This document shows, piece after piece, positions 1 through 7,996 of a stretch of 40,559 nt of DNA. This DNA comes from Opitutales bacterium. GTDB taxonomy: Bacteria; Verrucomicrobiota; Verrucomicrobiia; Opitutales; UBA953. A model generated the notes under the pieces. It had not been told where the DNA came from. It searched no databases and saw only the letters and a list, made by a program, of their open reading frames with translations. Where the stretch lies: positions 1 to 40,559 of the forward strand of contig JAFYWY010000028.1 in assembly GCA_017546455.1 (NCBI GenBank), written 5' to 3'. Positions within the stretch are counted from its first letter, which is position 1. Each line of letters begins with the position of its first letter. Made by a program: the position numbers and the translations under genes.

Positions 1-1302
1 AGCTTCACGGCACCGAAGTCCAATTCGGAAGGCGAAGTCCACGAAGCGTCCCTGACATTTGAAGTAAACGAACGCGGAACGCTAGTCCTTTCGTTTGACG
101 CAGGCAGTTCCGGAACAAGCGGTCCGCTTGTCGGAAGTGTTGCGCTCCTCGAAGCCTTCGAAGTAATCAAAGTCGATTGGAATGCGGATATCGGCGGCCA
201 AGAATTTAAGGTGACACAGGACAGCGGTGCGGCGTTTACGGGAAGCGATTGGGAGAGTTCGCGGAACCGCCAAGCGAATCCGGTCGCATTTTCGAGCGGG
301 TCGAATCTCAAGCTGATTCCTACATTCAACGCGCCGGAGACAACTCCGCCGACGGCGATTCGGGCGCAAGTTACCTTAGGTAATTCGACAAAAACCTATA
401 CGCTTCCGTGGGCTGAACGCGGAAAAGGCTTTTCGATTCCCGCTCCGGTTCCTGCGGGAACAGTCGGCTACTTCGAAAATGTGCAAGTCACTTGGTCTGT
501 CCGCCACGATTCCGAAACCTGGGAAGACGCCGGCTCCAGCACTCACGAAATCTACTTCACGCGAGGCACACCGCAAACAGGGCTCGCCCAAGAAACGCTG
601 TTTTGGGTCGCCTGTTCCGCTTGTCACGGGAAAAGCGCGGACGAGGATATCGTTGCGGGCATCTGGAGCAAGTTTTCCACCGGCTCCGATCCCGCCAATC
701 TCTGCCGCCGCGACGGAACCCCAATGAAATATTGGGGAGATAAAGCACTCGTAAATGACCATGGCTACTTTACGACGAATGAATTGATTAAAGAGGCTGA
801 TGGGAAGTGCTACGCCTGGGCGCAGTTGCTGACATCCTCAATACGCCTCCAAAAGATAAGTGCTTCGATTGTTGATGTTGCTCCAAATGACAAGGACGAA
901 GAATTTATAATTAAGAACTACACACTTAAAAATGCTACGACTTCGGAGAAGAATTATCCTTACGCACTTTTTGAAAAAAAAGAAGATTACGAATCCTACA
1001 TGGGGAACCAAGCTTCGTTAGTGGATGCGACCGGAATCGTAGGGCAAAACGTTTCGAATCCTCATTCGAGATTTTCCAATCATTCACTTGTGAGCATCCC
1101 TACTTTCGATGGGACAGAATATTACGATCCGAGCTATGGGACAGGTCCTTTTCTGTCTATCGGAGAATGGGAAAAGTTGTCTGTTGACGGATATTCTTCT
1201 TGTCTAGCAAAAGATGCGTTCTCCCTTGGTCTCAAAGAATTGAATCGAGGCTGTCGCGTAAAAACGAAAACAACTGTCGAATGCAAAATTATAGGAAAAT
1301 GA
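1..1302 (+). CDS. Exported-type protein with transglutaminase-like Cys-His-Asp domain (5' end outside window)
   Basis: The frame is open from base 1, so this is the last 433 residues of a longer protein. Residues 1-190 (window numbering) are beta-rich and look like Ig-type extracellular modules. Residues about 195-400 look transglutaminase-like/papain-like: Cys270 in GKCYAWAQLL, His361 in SNHSLVSI and Asp376 in YYDPSYG match the order and local sequence of the Cys-His-Asp triad of that superfamily. A CSACH motif at 205-209 resembles a haem site but stands alone. Such domains act as proteases, cross-linking or deamidating enzymes; the substrate cannot be told. From about base 770 the gene becomes much more AT-rich than before, which suggests a chimeric or replaced C-terminal part. 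The stop TGA overlaps the ATG of the next gene (ATGA at 1299-1302), so the two are probably translated together. Fold assignment is inference from motifs. Confidence 0.6.
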   Translation, partial: SFTAPKSNSEGEVHEASLTFEVNERGTLVLSFDAGSSGTSGPLVGSVALLEAFEVIKVDWNADIGGQEFKVTQDSGAAFTGSDWESSRNRQANPVAFSSGSNLKLIPTFNAPETTPPTAIRAQVTLGNSTKTYTLPWAERGKGFSIPAPVPAGTVGYFENVQVTWSVRHDSETWEDAGSSTHEIYFTRGTPQTGLAQETLFWVACSACHGKSADEDIVAGIWSKFSTGSDPANLCRRDGTPMKYWGDKALVNDHGYFTTNELIKEADGKCYAWAQLLTSSIRLQKISASIVDVAPNDKDEEFIIKNYTLKNATTSEKNYPYALFEKKEDYESYMGNQASLVDATGIVGQNVSNPHSRFSNHSLVSIPTFDGTEYYDPSYGTGPFLSIGEWEKLSVDGYSSCLAKDAFSLGLKELNRGCRVKTKTTVECKIIGK

Positions 1303-2111
1303 AAATACTATTTGCTTTGTTGTCGGGACTCTCTTTGACGCTGTTGGCAATGGCCTCACAAGAACCCGCCGTCGTTCGAAAATTAGGAGAATTTTGCTAT
1401 TCCTTAGAAGAAATTGCATCCGACGCAGATCGGCATGTTGTCGTCGATAGCGCAACCAGTGGGAATATGCAAATCTCCATTATAGAAATTTACAAACAGG
1501 GACTGACCCCGGAAAATGAAACACAACGAATTCGAGGAGGATACGTTTACGCCGGATACTTTTATCTCGAAACGAAGAAAGACGGAATCGTTTCACGGAG
1601 CGATGCCATTTTAGGGGTAAAATTAGCAATCGTCTCAACGAGTGATAAAAAATGCTGGATTGCATTTAATTCGCTCAGACCTCGCCAGCCCGAAAAAATT
1701 TACGAAATTGATTTTCGGAAGGGATTGCCCCGAAATCCCCAATCTCTTCCGCAGGAACCGCTTCAGACGTTTCTTAGAAGGTGTGACCTCCGTTTTACAC
1801 ATCCGGACGACCGGCTTTCTTATTCGGTTTCGGACGACGGGGAAACGCTGATTCTCACGCCGCACAAGCCCGGAAAGAAACCGGAAGATTTCCCGATAAA
1901 GGAATTTGTTTACAAAGATTCGCCCGAACAAACGGAGAGCGAAGTGCGTTCAAACTCATCGAACAATCATGAAAGCGCGGATGTTCCCGCGTCCGAACCG
2001 GAATCAATCGCTTATAATGTTGCCGGAGGAGTTTTGGGGCTAATCGCAATCCTCGGCGCACTTTTTATCTGGAGACGATATTGCACCTGTAAGACCAAGA
2101 AAAAGAAATAG
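1299..2111 (+). CDS. Small exported protein with C-terminal membrane anchor, unknown function
   Basis: The 270-residue product begins with a typical signal peptide (MKILFALLSGLSLTLLAMAS). An ectodomain of about 210 residues follows, then a Ser/Asn/Glu-rich stretch and one membrane segment near the C-terminus (VLGLIAILGALFIW) ending in a Lys/Arg-rich tail. This predicts an anchor in the inner membrane with the ectodomain outside the cytoplasm. I chose ATG 1299 because it overlaps the upstream stop (ATGA) and puts the basic residue right before the hydrophobic core; an in-frame ATG at 1281 would add six residues. I do not recognise the ectodomain. Its coupling to the transglutaminase-like gene suggests a partner, cofactor or immunity role, which is inference. 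Base use is AT-richer than in the housekeeping genes of this window. Confidence 0.6.
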   Translation: MKILFALLSGLSLTLLAMASQEPAVVRKLGEFCYSLEEIASDADRHVVVDSATSGNMQISIIEIYKQGLTPENETQRIRGGYVYAGYFYLETKKDGIVSRSDAILGVKLAIVSTSDKKCWIAFNSLRPRQPEKIYEIDFRKGLPRNPQSLPQEPLQTFLRRCDLRFTHPDDRLSYSVSDDGETLILTPHKPGKKPEDFPIKEFVYKDSPEQTESEVRSNSSNNHESADVPASEPESIAYNVAGGVLGLIAILGALFIWRRYCTCKTKKKK

Positions 2112-2270
2112 GAGGCCTACACGGATTACAAGTATGTGGTCTGCGACGTGAAACCTGTACTCTCCCACTACTTCATTAGCCGGATTCGCCTTAACCCCGC
2201 CAATAGGGCTTGGGCTTGTAGAGATTTCGTGCAGGCAAAAACCTCATCAAGAAAGACAAACTTCTTTTGA
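2112..2270 (+). pseudogene. Possible gene remnant: 52 open codons in frame after a stop
   Basis: Directly after the TAG stop at 2109-2111 the same frame stays open for 52 codons to TGA at 2268-2270. The translation contains DYKYVVCDVKPVLSHYF and looks protein-like (Cys, Trp and aromatic residues, no low complexity), but it has no start codon of its own near its beginning. It could be the 3' remnant of a displaced gene, as often left behind in modular toxin loci, or an extension of the upstream protein cut off by a recent stop. It does not obviously resemble the neighbouring proteins. Chance is a real alternative for so short a stretch. Confidence 0.25.
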
Positions 2271-2278
2271 ATATACGA

Positions 2279-2917
2279 ATGAATACTGAAAAAATCATTG
2301 CAGTACTTGCACTCTGCGCACTCGCGACAAGTCTAAGCGGAAGCGTAACGGATATTTTCCGGGACTCTCGCATGTTCGACCAGGCCTATTTTAGCGTATC
2401 AACGAATCCCGAAGGGAATTTATCCGTAAAAATTGCTCCTCACTGGGCTTTTAGACGTACCCCTGGGACGAAGGTTCTACTTTTCGATTTTGAGCATGAT
2501 TCCAAATCCGGAAAGTGGTTTCTCGTTTCGGACGGACTCCGGGAGGAATTTGTAAAGCCCGTCTCCCCCGGATATTACGAAAACTGGTTCGCGGAAGCGA
2601 TTAGCAAACGTAACGAAGTCCGTGCTGCGCGCGGAGAGAGCTTAATTGACGGTAAACTCAAGATACGTTCAAGCGAAGAAATCGAGCGAAGAGAAGCTGA
2701 GCTTGCCCTAAAACGGAAATCGCTCTTAGAAGCACAACAAAAGGAAAAGGAACTAGGGTTGGACTCCCCGACGAATACCGGGAAACAGAAATCTTCGCCC
2801 CAATCGATTTCTTCGCAATCGCTCTGCCGGCACGTTACTTGGGTTCTCCCGCTTGCAGTGATTTTTGCCTGCTCCGCCGGAATTTTCCTGTGGCTAAAGC
2901 GCCGTCGCCAAGAGTAA
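2279..2917 (+). CDS. Small exported protein with C-terminal membrane anchor, unknown function
   Basis: The 212-residue product has the same plan as the protein encoded at 1299-2111: signal peptide (MNTEKIIAVLALCALATSLSG), an ectodomain of about 120 residues, a charged Glu/Lys-rich helix that may be coiled coil (about 120-155), a Ser/Gln-rich linker, one membrane segment (WVLPLAVIFACSAGIFLWL) and a short KRRRQE tail. ATG 2279 is preferred over the in-frame TTG at 2267 because it places the basic N-region directly before the hydrophobic core. I do not recognise the ectodomain. The shared topology with the gene before it and the common direction suggest one functional set with the transglutaminase-like gene at the left edge; this is inference. 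Confidence 0.6.
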   Translation: MNTEKIIAVLALCALATSLSGSVTDIFRDSRMFDQAYFSVSTNPEGNLSVKIAPHWAFRRTPGTKVLLFDFEHDSKSGKWFLVSDGLREEFVKPVSPGYYENWFAEAISKRNEVRAARGESLIDGKLKIRSSEEIERREAELALKRKSLLEAQQKEKELGLDSPTNTGKQKSSPQSISSQSLCRHVTWVLPLAVIFACSAGIFLWLKRRRQE

Positions 2918-2956
2918 AAACAAAGTAGAAAGCGAAGATATTTTCAAAATCTTTAT

Positions 2957-2972
2957 AAGGAGAGTTGCGATG
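2957..2972 (+). promoter_or_regulatory. Strong ribosome-binding site and ATG in the alternative frame
   Basis: AAGGAG (2957-2962) lies 7 bases before ATG 2970. It is one of the few clear Shine-Dalgarno sites in this window, and it points to a start that is out of frame with the long reading frame to 3457. It is the main evidence for a frameshift in that gene. Confidence 0.5.
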
Positions 2973-2980
2973 TTTGGTAC

Positions 2981-3457
2981 ATGGAAGACTTATCTTATTG
3001 TGAGTGGATTTGTCTGTTGTTTCTCGCACTTTACGCATTGTTTTTCGGAAAATCTTCCGAAGAGACTCAAGAAAACAACGACGGAGCCTTTACCAACGTT
3101 TTCACGACAAAAACAGAGTCCACGAAGGACAATTGGATTTTAGCTCCCGGTGAGACCGAAAAAGAGTTCGTTCTAAGGCAAATCAGCCCTTTGATTGCGA
3201 ATTTTTTAGGAAAGACGCCCGGCGTAAAATTGAAAAACCTCCACCAAGGAGCTACGGGAGCTGATTTTCTTCGCGCGGTGCGCCGACAGATTGCCTTTCA
3301 TCGTCCTCCCAATGTTTACATAGAAGACGAGAAGTATATTTACGTATGGGCCAAAGGTTATGCTTGGCAAGGAGAGATTCTCGATAAAAACACGTATGAG
3401 TGTTCCAGCTGGGTGTTGGGGAAAGGAGCTTCCTCTCCGAAACTTCTTTTTGAGTAG
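2981..3457 (+). CDS. Small probable exported protein, unknown function; start region likely frameshifted
   Basis: The open frame gives 158 residues with a hydrophobic start (about residues 8-22) but no usual basic N-region and no ribosome-binding site before ATG 2981. An excellent AAGGAG at 2957-2962 stands 7 bases before another ATG at 2970, in a different frame. That frame starts MFGTWKTYLIVSGFVCCF, a good signal peptide, and then runs out of frame, ending at 3143. Adding one T to the TTTTT run near 3040 would join this signal peptide to the long frame just before KSSEETQEN. The gene is therefore either frameshifted, subject to slippage, or carries a sequencing error. The mature part ends in a soluble-looking domain without a C-terminal anchor. 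Function unknown; context ties it to the two anchored proteins upstream. Confidence 0.45.
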   Translation: MEDLSYCEWICLLFLALYALFFGKSSEETQENNDGAFTNVFTTKTESTKDNWILAPGETEKEFVLRQISPLIANFLGKTPGVKLKNLHQGATGADFLRAVRRQIAFHRPPNVYIEDEKYIYVWAKGYAWQGEILDKNTYECSSWVLGKGASSPKLLFE

Positions 3458-3506
3458 GGTGAAAATGGATCCGAGAAAAAGTCTACGCCGTGCGGAGATT
3501 TACGAG

Positions 3507-4592
3507 CTAAATCGCCGTGATGCCGGACTTCATGACGAGCGTCCGCAATTGCGGGTTGTACATGAAAGGATTTTTCAAAATCTTCGTCAGAAGCTTGAGA
3601 CGGATTTTACGTGTTCCCGCGCGGTATTGCCCGAACAGGCTCGCGACGTCGCAATCTTTTCCGCCGGCATTGAAAATCGCAGCCAATTTTTCTGCGGAAT
3701 CCAAGGCATAGCTCATGCCTTCGAGCGAGCTCGGCGAAATGAAACCGGCGGCTTCCCCAAGCAGGAAAGCTCCTTCCGGAGTTCCAACGCGAAAATCGCG
3801 GGCACGTTCCGGACGCAGAACCTGGCAGGCTTCCGTGCGCAACGGATCTTTCAAAACGAAGCCGAATTGTCCGGCACGTTCCCGCAAAAGCTCGTAAGCG
3901 CGCGAAGCATTTTCACGGGGGAATGCCGCACCAAATACGAGTTCGCCGTCTTTCGACACCGCCCAGCCGTAGCAGTCGGTGAGGCGTTCGTCAAAGAAGC
4001 AAGCGTAGAGCGGTGCGGCTTGTTCGTCCTTGAACCACTGTTGGACGGCGGTATAGCTGCGAATTTTGTGCTTCGGGAAAAGCGTTTTTCGGACAAGCGA
4101 GGCTGCGCCGTCGGCCCCCGCGATTGTGCGTGCACGGACGGATTTTTCTTCTCCGTTTTCGAAATAGCGAATCCGCCAAAGGCTGTCGGCTTCCCGCGAA
4201 AATGCCCGCACGGAGGCGTCATGATGCACTTCAACGCCTGCCGGAATAAGCGATTTCAACCACAAATCGAATTTGTGGCGGTCCATATTGATATAGAAAC
4301 GCCGATAAGTCCGTTCAAGCTTGCGGCAAAGATCGATGGTACGAACGGAAAAAAGCTGCGGATCGGCAAGCACCTCGTTCGGAAGCGCCAACCCCTGACG
4401 CGAAAGCGCCAGCTGGGCATCTTCCGCGAGCAGGCCGCCGCAAGGCTTACGAAATCCCGGTGCCGCAGGATCGGAAGCCTTACGGTCAAACGCGATAACG
4501 CGGAAACGCGGGTCAAGCAGGCGGCAAAGCGTCGCGCCCGCCGGCCCGAGTCCGACAACGGCAATATCGTAAACGGCGTCGTTTGCGTCCAT
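3507..4592 (-). CDS. FAD-dependent oxidoreductase, geranylgeranyl-reductase/FixC-like family
   Basis: The 361-residue protein has an N-terminal dinucleotide-binding fold with VVGLGPAGATLCRLL (about residues 12-26), a conserved KPCGGLL segment near residue 50, and a second FAD motif GEAAGFISPSSLEGMSYAL near 285-305. This order is typical of the geranylgeranyl reductase branch of flavoprotein monooxygenase-like enzymes, which reduce prenyl chains or act as electron-transfer flavoproteins. The substrate cannot be told. Its ATG shares one base with the stop of the upstream gene (TAATG at 4590-4594), so it is probably translationally coupled to the exported protein encoded at 4592-5707. It converges on the gene ending at 3457, and I see no clear terminator in the 49 bases between them. 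Confidence 0.8.
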   Translation of the reverse strand: MDANDAVYDIAVVGLGPAGATLCRLLDPRFRVIAFDRKASDPAAPGFRKPCGGLLAEDAQLALSRQGLALPNEVLADPQLFSVRTIDLCRKLERTYRRFYINMDRHKFDLWLKSLIPAGVEVHHDASVRAFSREADSLWRIRYFENGEEKSVRARTIAGADGAASLVRKTLFPKHKIRSYTAVQQWFKDEQAAPLYACFFDERLTDCYGWAVSKDGELVFGAAFPRENASRAYELLRERAGQFGFVLKDPLRTEACQVLRPERARDFRVGTPEGAFLLGEAAGFISPSSLEGMSYALDSAEKLAAIFNAGGKDCDVASLFGQYRAGTRKIRLKLLTKILKNPFMYNPQLRTLVMKSGITAI

Positions 4593-5707
4593 TATTCTGC
4601 GCTCGCTTCTTCGAGTTCCCGCACTTCGCTCTTGGTTTCGTGCAGGATTTTGCGTGTTGTGTTATTGGAAACCTTCATCCCCGAATTTTCCCAAAACTTC
4701 GCAATCGCGCGAATACGGCTCACTTCCGCGGCATTGAGCTTTTGCTTGGCGACAATCCCCGAAAGCTCCTCCAAGTCCTTCATCCACCGTTCCCGGGCGA
4801 CCTTGGAAAGCGTGAGCGGAAGGACGATTTTTTCACCGGCTTTTTCGATTTTAATCGTGCGGTTGAGCGGCTCGATATCGCGGTGCGAAGCGGAAACAAA
4901 GAGCATGCGGCCGAGCGGCAACTTAAGCTTAGTCGGAGTCCCGTCCTTCGCCAGCGTGTAATCAAGCCCGCCGATTTTGAGCGTCACGCCGGGGAAGCTC
5001 ACCGTGGCCTGCGTTTCCGCGACGGAGAACGTCCCGTCCTTGTTTTCGATTACCTGCGGGAAAAACATCGACTCGACAAGGGCGACAATTTCGGTTTCTC
5101 CGACTTGTGCCGCCGGCGTCTTTTTCAAAACGACCTTGCGCTCGGCAATCTTCTTTTCGAGCTCGGCAACGGCCAGCTCTGCAACTTCCCCGGCACGGAT
5201 TCCGCGCAAAGCGGCATCAACGACAGGAGCGTCGAAAAGCTTCGAGATGCGTCCGGAGTCAACGGCCTTTCCTTCGGCGGAAAAGAGCGTATAGAACACG
5301 TTTTGGCGCGCGTAAATCGTCCCGCCGCGGGCGGTTTCAATCGGCGCGGCAAGTTGCAGCACGAGCGCATAATCGGCACTGGTGAGTTCCATGGCTTCGG
5401 CAGGCGAGAGGGCCGCCAGGCGGGCTTCCCGCGTTCCGGCCGCGGCGGGTTCGGCAGTCTTTAAGAAATCGAGCGATTGCGCTTGGGCTCCGGTCGCGGC
5501 CAGCAAGCCGAGCGCCGTCGAAGCGATGCTTTCCCGAACGTCGCGGAAAAGATTTTTCCCGGAAGCATCGCGCACCAATACGATGACGGAAATGTTCTCG
5601 GCGACGGAAGCCTCCGCGCGGTCCTGCCCGTCTGCGAGTCGGACGCCTGCCTCGGCGGGCAATGCCGCGAAACAGGCGATTGCGAGAGCAACAAGGAGCT
5701 TTTTCAT
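4592..5707 (-). CDS. Exported protein of unknown function
   Basis: The 371-residue product begins with a signal peptide (MKKLLVALAIACFAALPAEA). The rest alternates beta-rich and helical stretches and ends in a charged helical region rich in Lys and Glu. A segment near residues 225-300 (FFPQVIENKDGTFSVAETQA and the following IGGLDYTLAKDG) resembles PEGA- or carboxypeptidase-like beta modules in rhythm, but I do not recognise a family. It is the middle gene of a minus-strand unit: PH-domain protein upstream (18-base gap), flavoprotein downstream (one-base overlap). It is expected in the periplasm. Function unknown. Confidence 0.65.
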   Translation of the reverse strand: MKKLLVALAIACFAALPAEAGVRLADGQDRAEASVAENISVIVLVRDASGKNLFRDVRESIASTALGLLAATGAQAQSLDFLKTAEPAAAGTREARLAALSPAEAMELTSADYALVLQLAAPIETARGGTIYARQNVFYTLFSAEGKAVDSGRISKLFDAPVVDAALRGIRAGEVAELAVAELEKKIAERKVVLKKTPAAQVGETEIVALVESMFFPQVIENKDGTFSVAETQATVSFPGVTLKIGGLDYTLAKDGTPTKLKLPLGRMLFVSASHRDIEPLNRTIKIEKAGEKIVLPLTLSKVARERWMKDLEELSGIVAKQKLNAAEVSRIRAIAKFWENSGMKVSNNTTRKILHETKSEVRELEEASAE

Positions 5708-5725
5708 AAAAGGGTGAGTCTGGTC

Positions 5726-6109
5726 TTAGTTCAAAACGTGGCGGGCGAGCACCTTTTGCACTTCATAAATGTTGACGTCTTTGCTGAAACGCTTGCTGAT
5801 GGTCGGGATATCTTCACCGGAGATCCAAACCTTAAGCTCGGCGTCGAGGTCAAAGTGCCCCGCCGTTTCCAAACTGAATCGGGCAATGCTCTTGTAGAGA
5901 ACGGAGCGGTATTCGATTTTGTGTCCGGTCAGCCCTTGGCGATCCACGAGAATCAGGCGCTTGTTAGTAAACATGTAAACGTCGCGGAAAAGTTTGAACC
6001 CGAGTTCGATAACTTCTCCCTCGATGAGGAGTTTTTCACCGTATTCGGCGGTCAGCTGTTCGACGGAAACCTGAGAGGCGTTCCCGAGTAATGCATTGAA
6101 GAGTCCCAT
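5726..6109 (-). CDS. PH-domain-containing protein (bacterial PH domain, YvbH/DUF1696 type)
   Basis: The 127-residue protein starts MGLFNALLGNASQV and carries the pattern EKLLIEGEVIELGFKLFRD, MFTNKRLILVD, GHKIEYRSVLYKSIARFSLE, then an acidic and hydrophobic tail. This matches the single-domain bacterial PH-like family, in which the recurring phrase T(N/D)KRLI is diagnostic. Members are small cytoplasmic proteins of poorly defined role, often linked to the cell envelope. No signal peptide is seen. It is the first gene of the minus-strand unit 6109-3507 and faces nuoG across a 197-base divergent spacer. Confidence 0.8.
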   Translation of the reverse strand: MGLFNALLGNASQVSVEQLTAEYGEKLLIEGEVIELGFKLFRDVYMFTNKRLILVDRQGLTGHKIEYRSVLYKSIARFSLETAGHFDLDAELKVWISGEDIPTISKRFSKDVNIYEVQKVLARHVLN

Positions 6110-6306
6110 TTTTATTTAAGTCGGAAGGTTAAAACAAGTTTCTCCGATTGTGCCACTCCCGGCGCAAAAAGAAAAGCAACTTCCGCCGAAAAAGCCCGGA
6201 AGAGAAGTCCGCCCGGCGACGATTTTCGCTTTTCCCGGCGCTTACTTCTTTCCTTGCAAGAAACGGCTCGGAGGAATATGCTTGCGAAAGCATTTTTGAA
6301 TTTTCC

Positions 6307-7977
6307 ATGTCCGAAGAACAGCCGAATTTAGTCACCATCAATATTGACGGCAAAGACTACCAAGTCGCCGCCAAGCAGAATCTCGTCGAAGCCGCCAAGA
6401 GCGTCGGAATCGAAATTCCGCATTATTGTTACCACCCCAAATTGGAAATGGCGGGAACCTGCCGCATGTGCCTCGTCGAAATCGGGATGCCGATGCGCGA
6501 CCGCGCCATGGGAGCTCCGGTGCTGAACGAAGACGGCTCGCCGAAAATCGGTTGGATGCCCAAGCCCGCAATCGCCTGCGGCACCTCGGTTTCGCCGAAT
6601 CTTCACATGAAGACGAAATCGCCGATGGTACAAACGAGCCGCGCCAGCGTCACGGAATTCCTTTTGGCAAACCACCCGCTCGACTGCCCGATTTGCGACC
6701 AGGCCGGCGAATGCACGCTTCAGGCGTTCTCGGCGGACTACGGAAACGGCAAATCGCGCTACCGCGACGCCAAAAACGTCAAGCCGCGCAACAAAAGCGT
6801 CGGCCCGCGCGTCCTCATCAACAACGAGCGTTGCATTCTCTGCCGCCGTTGCGTCCGCTTCTGCCGCGAAATTCTCAAACGCCCGATTCTCGGACCGATC
6901 CAACGCGGTTCGATGACCCAAATCGACTGCTACCCGGGACAGGAACTCGACGGCAATTACTCGATGAACGTCGTGGACATCTGCCCGGTCGGCGCCCTCA
7001 CGAGCAAGGACTTCCGCTTCAAAATGCGCGTGTGGTTCCTCAAACAAACCAAGAGCATCTGCACGGAATCCAGCGTCGGCGTCAACACGACCGTCTGGTC
7101 CCGCGAAGGGAAAATTTACCGCATCACGCCGCGCCGCAACGACAGCGTCAACGACACCTGGATGAGCGACTCCGGCCGCATGATTTACAAGACCGTTGAC
7201 GACGAAAACCGCCTCACGGGAACGCGCCGCGGGGAAAGCTCCGTCGACTTTGACGAAGCCATCGACGCCGCCCGCGCCCTGCTCTCCGCCGGCAAACCCG
7301 CTTTCGTCGCTTCCGGCAAAATGAGCCTCGAAGAACAGTGGGCGCTGAAAACGCTCGCCGCTTCCTTCGGCGGAGACGTTTATCTGACGCAAACGCTCGC
7401 GGAAAACGACGGTTTCCTGATTTCGGAAGACCGCACGCCCAACCGCCGCGGCGCGCTCGTTTCCGGCCTCGTTAAAGATTTTGAATCCGCCTCCGTGGCA
7501 AAGCTCGGTGCCGCCATTGACGCCGGGGAAGTCAAAACCGTGTTCGTCTGCGGCGAAGACCTCCTCGAACAGGGCCTGGACGCCAAGCAGCTCAAGAAGG
7601 TTGATATCATCTACCTCGGCACGCACAAAAACGCCACCTCGGAAGAAGCGACGGTCGTCCTCTCCGGACGCACGGTCTTCGAAAAGTCCGGCTCTTTCGT
7701 CAACCAGCAATTCCGCCTGCAGCGCTTCGACGCCGCAATCCCGGGCATTGCGGGAACGCACAACGAGCTCGATGTCATCGCAGCCCTCGCCGCACGTACG
7801 ATTACGGACGCTTCCGTGGAAACAATTTGGCTGAGCATGAACAAGGACTGCGCAGCGCTCGCGGGCTTGGAATTCGCTTCGATCCCCGCAGACGGCGTTC
7901 TCCTGGACGCTTCCCCGTGGGCAAAGCTCGCCTTCCCCGAAACCGGCTCGCTTCTCTACAAGCCGGCAGGAAAATAA
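6307..7977 (+). CDS. nuoG: NADH-quinone oxidoreductase subunit G (short form)
   Basis: The 556-residue protein carries the peripheral-arm iron-sulfur domains of complex I. An N-terminal [2Fe-2S] ferredoxin fold has Cys41, Cys52 and Cys55 (HYCYHPKLEMAGTCRMC) plus a Cys in AIACGT. The His-ligated cluster motif is HPLDCPICDQAGECTLQ, and two [4Fe-4S] motifs follow (CILCRRCVRFC and DICPVGAL). The molybdopterin-like domain starts at SICTESSVGVNTTVW, where the cysteines of the extra cluster N7 are absent, and it is shorter than in the roughly 900-residue enterobacterial form. ATG 6307 begins the ferredoxin domain correctly; no Shine-Dalgarno site precedes it. A GGAGGA at 6270-6275 leads only to an out-of-frame ATG at 6278. 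First gene of nuoGHI, on the cytoplasmic side of the membrane. Confidence 0.93.
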   Translation: MSEEQPNLVTINIDGKDYQVAAKQNLVEAAKSVGIEIPHYCYHPKLEMAGTCRMCLVEIGMPMRDRAMGAPVLNEDGSPKIGWMPKPAIACGTSVSPNLHMKTKSPMVQTSRASVTEFLLANHPLDCPICDQAGECTLQAFSADYGNGKSRYRDAKNVKPRNKSVGPRVLINNERCILCRRCVRFCREILKRPILGPIQRGSMTQIDCYPGQELDGNYSMNVVDICPVGALTSKDFRFKMRVWFLKQTKSICTESSVGVNTTVWSREGKIYRITPRRNDSVNDTWMSDSGRMIYKTVDDENRLTGTRRGESSVDFDEAIDAARALLSAGKPAFVASGKMSLEEQWALKTLAASFGGDVYLTQTLAENDGFLISEDRTPNRRGALVSGLVKDFESASVAKLGAAIDAGEVKTVFVCGEDLLEQGLDAKQLKKVDIIYLGTHKNATSEEATVVLSGRTVFEKSGSFVNQQFRLQRFDAAIPGIAGTHNELDVIAALAARTITDASVETIWLSMNKDCAALAGLEFASIPADGVLLDASPWAKLAFPETGSLLYKPAGK

Positions 7978-7996
7978 CCTCTGAAAAAGCTCTATC

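Noticed and set aside
613-627. CSACH motif (residues 205-209) as a cytochrome c haem site
   Set aside because: It is a single CxxCH with no distal Met context or cytochrome-like sequence around it, and it lies at the edge of a better-supported transglutaminase-like domain.
3360-4961. 533-codon open frame on the plus strand
   Set aside because: It lies opposite the flavoprotein gene and part of the next gene. Its product is Arg-rich without domain features.
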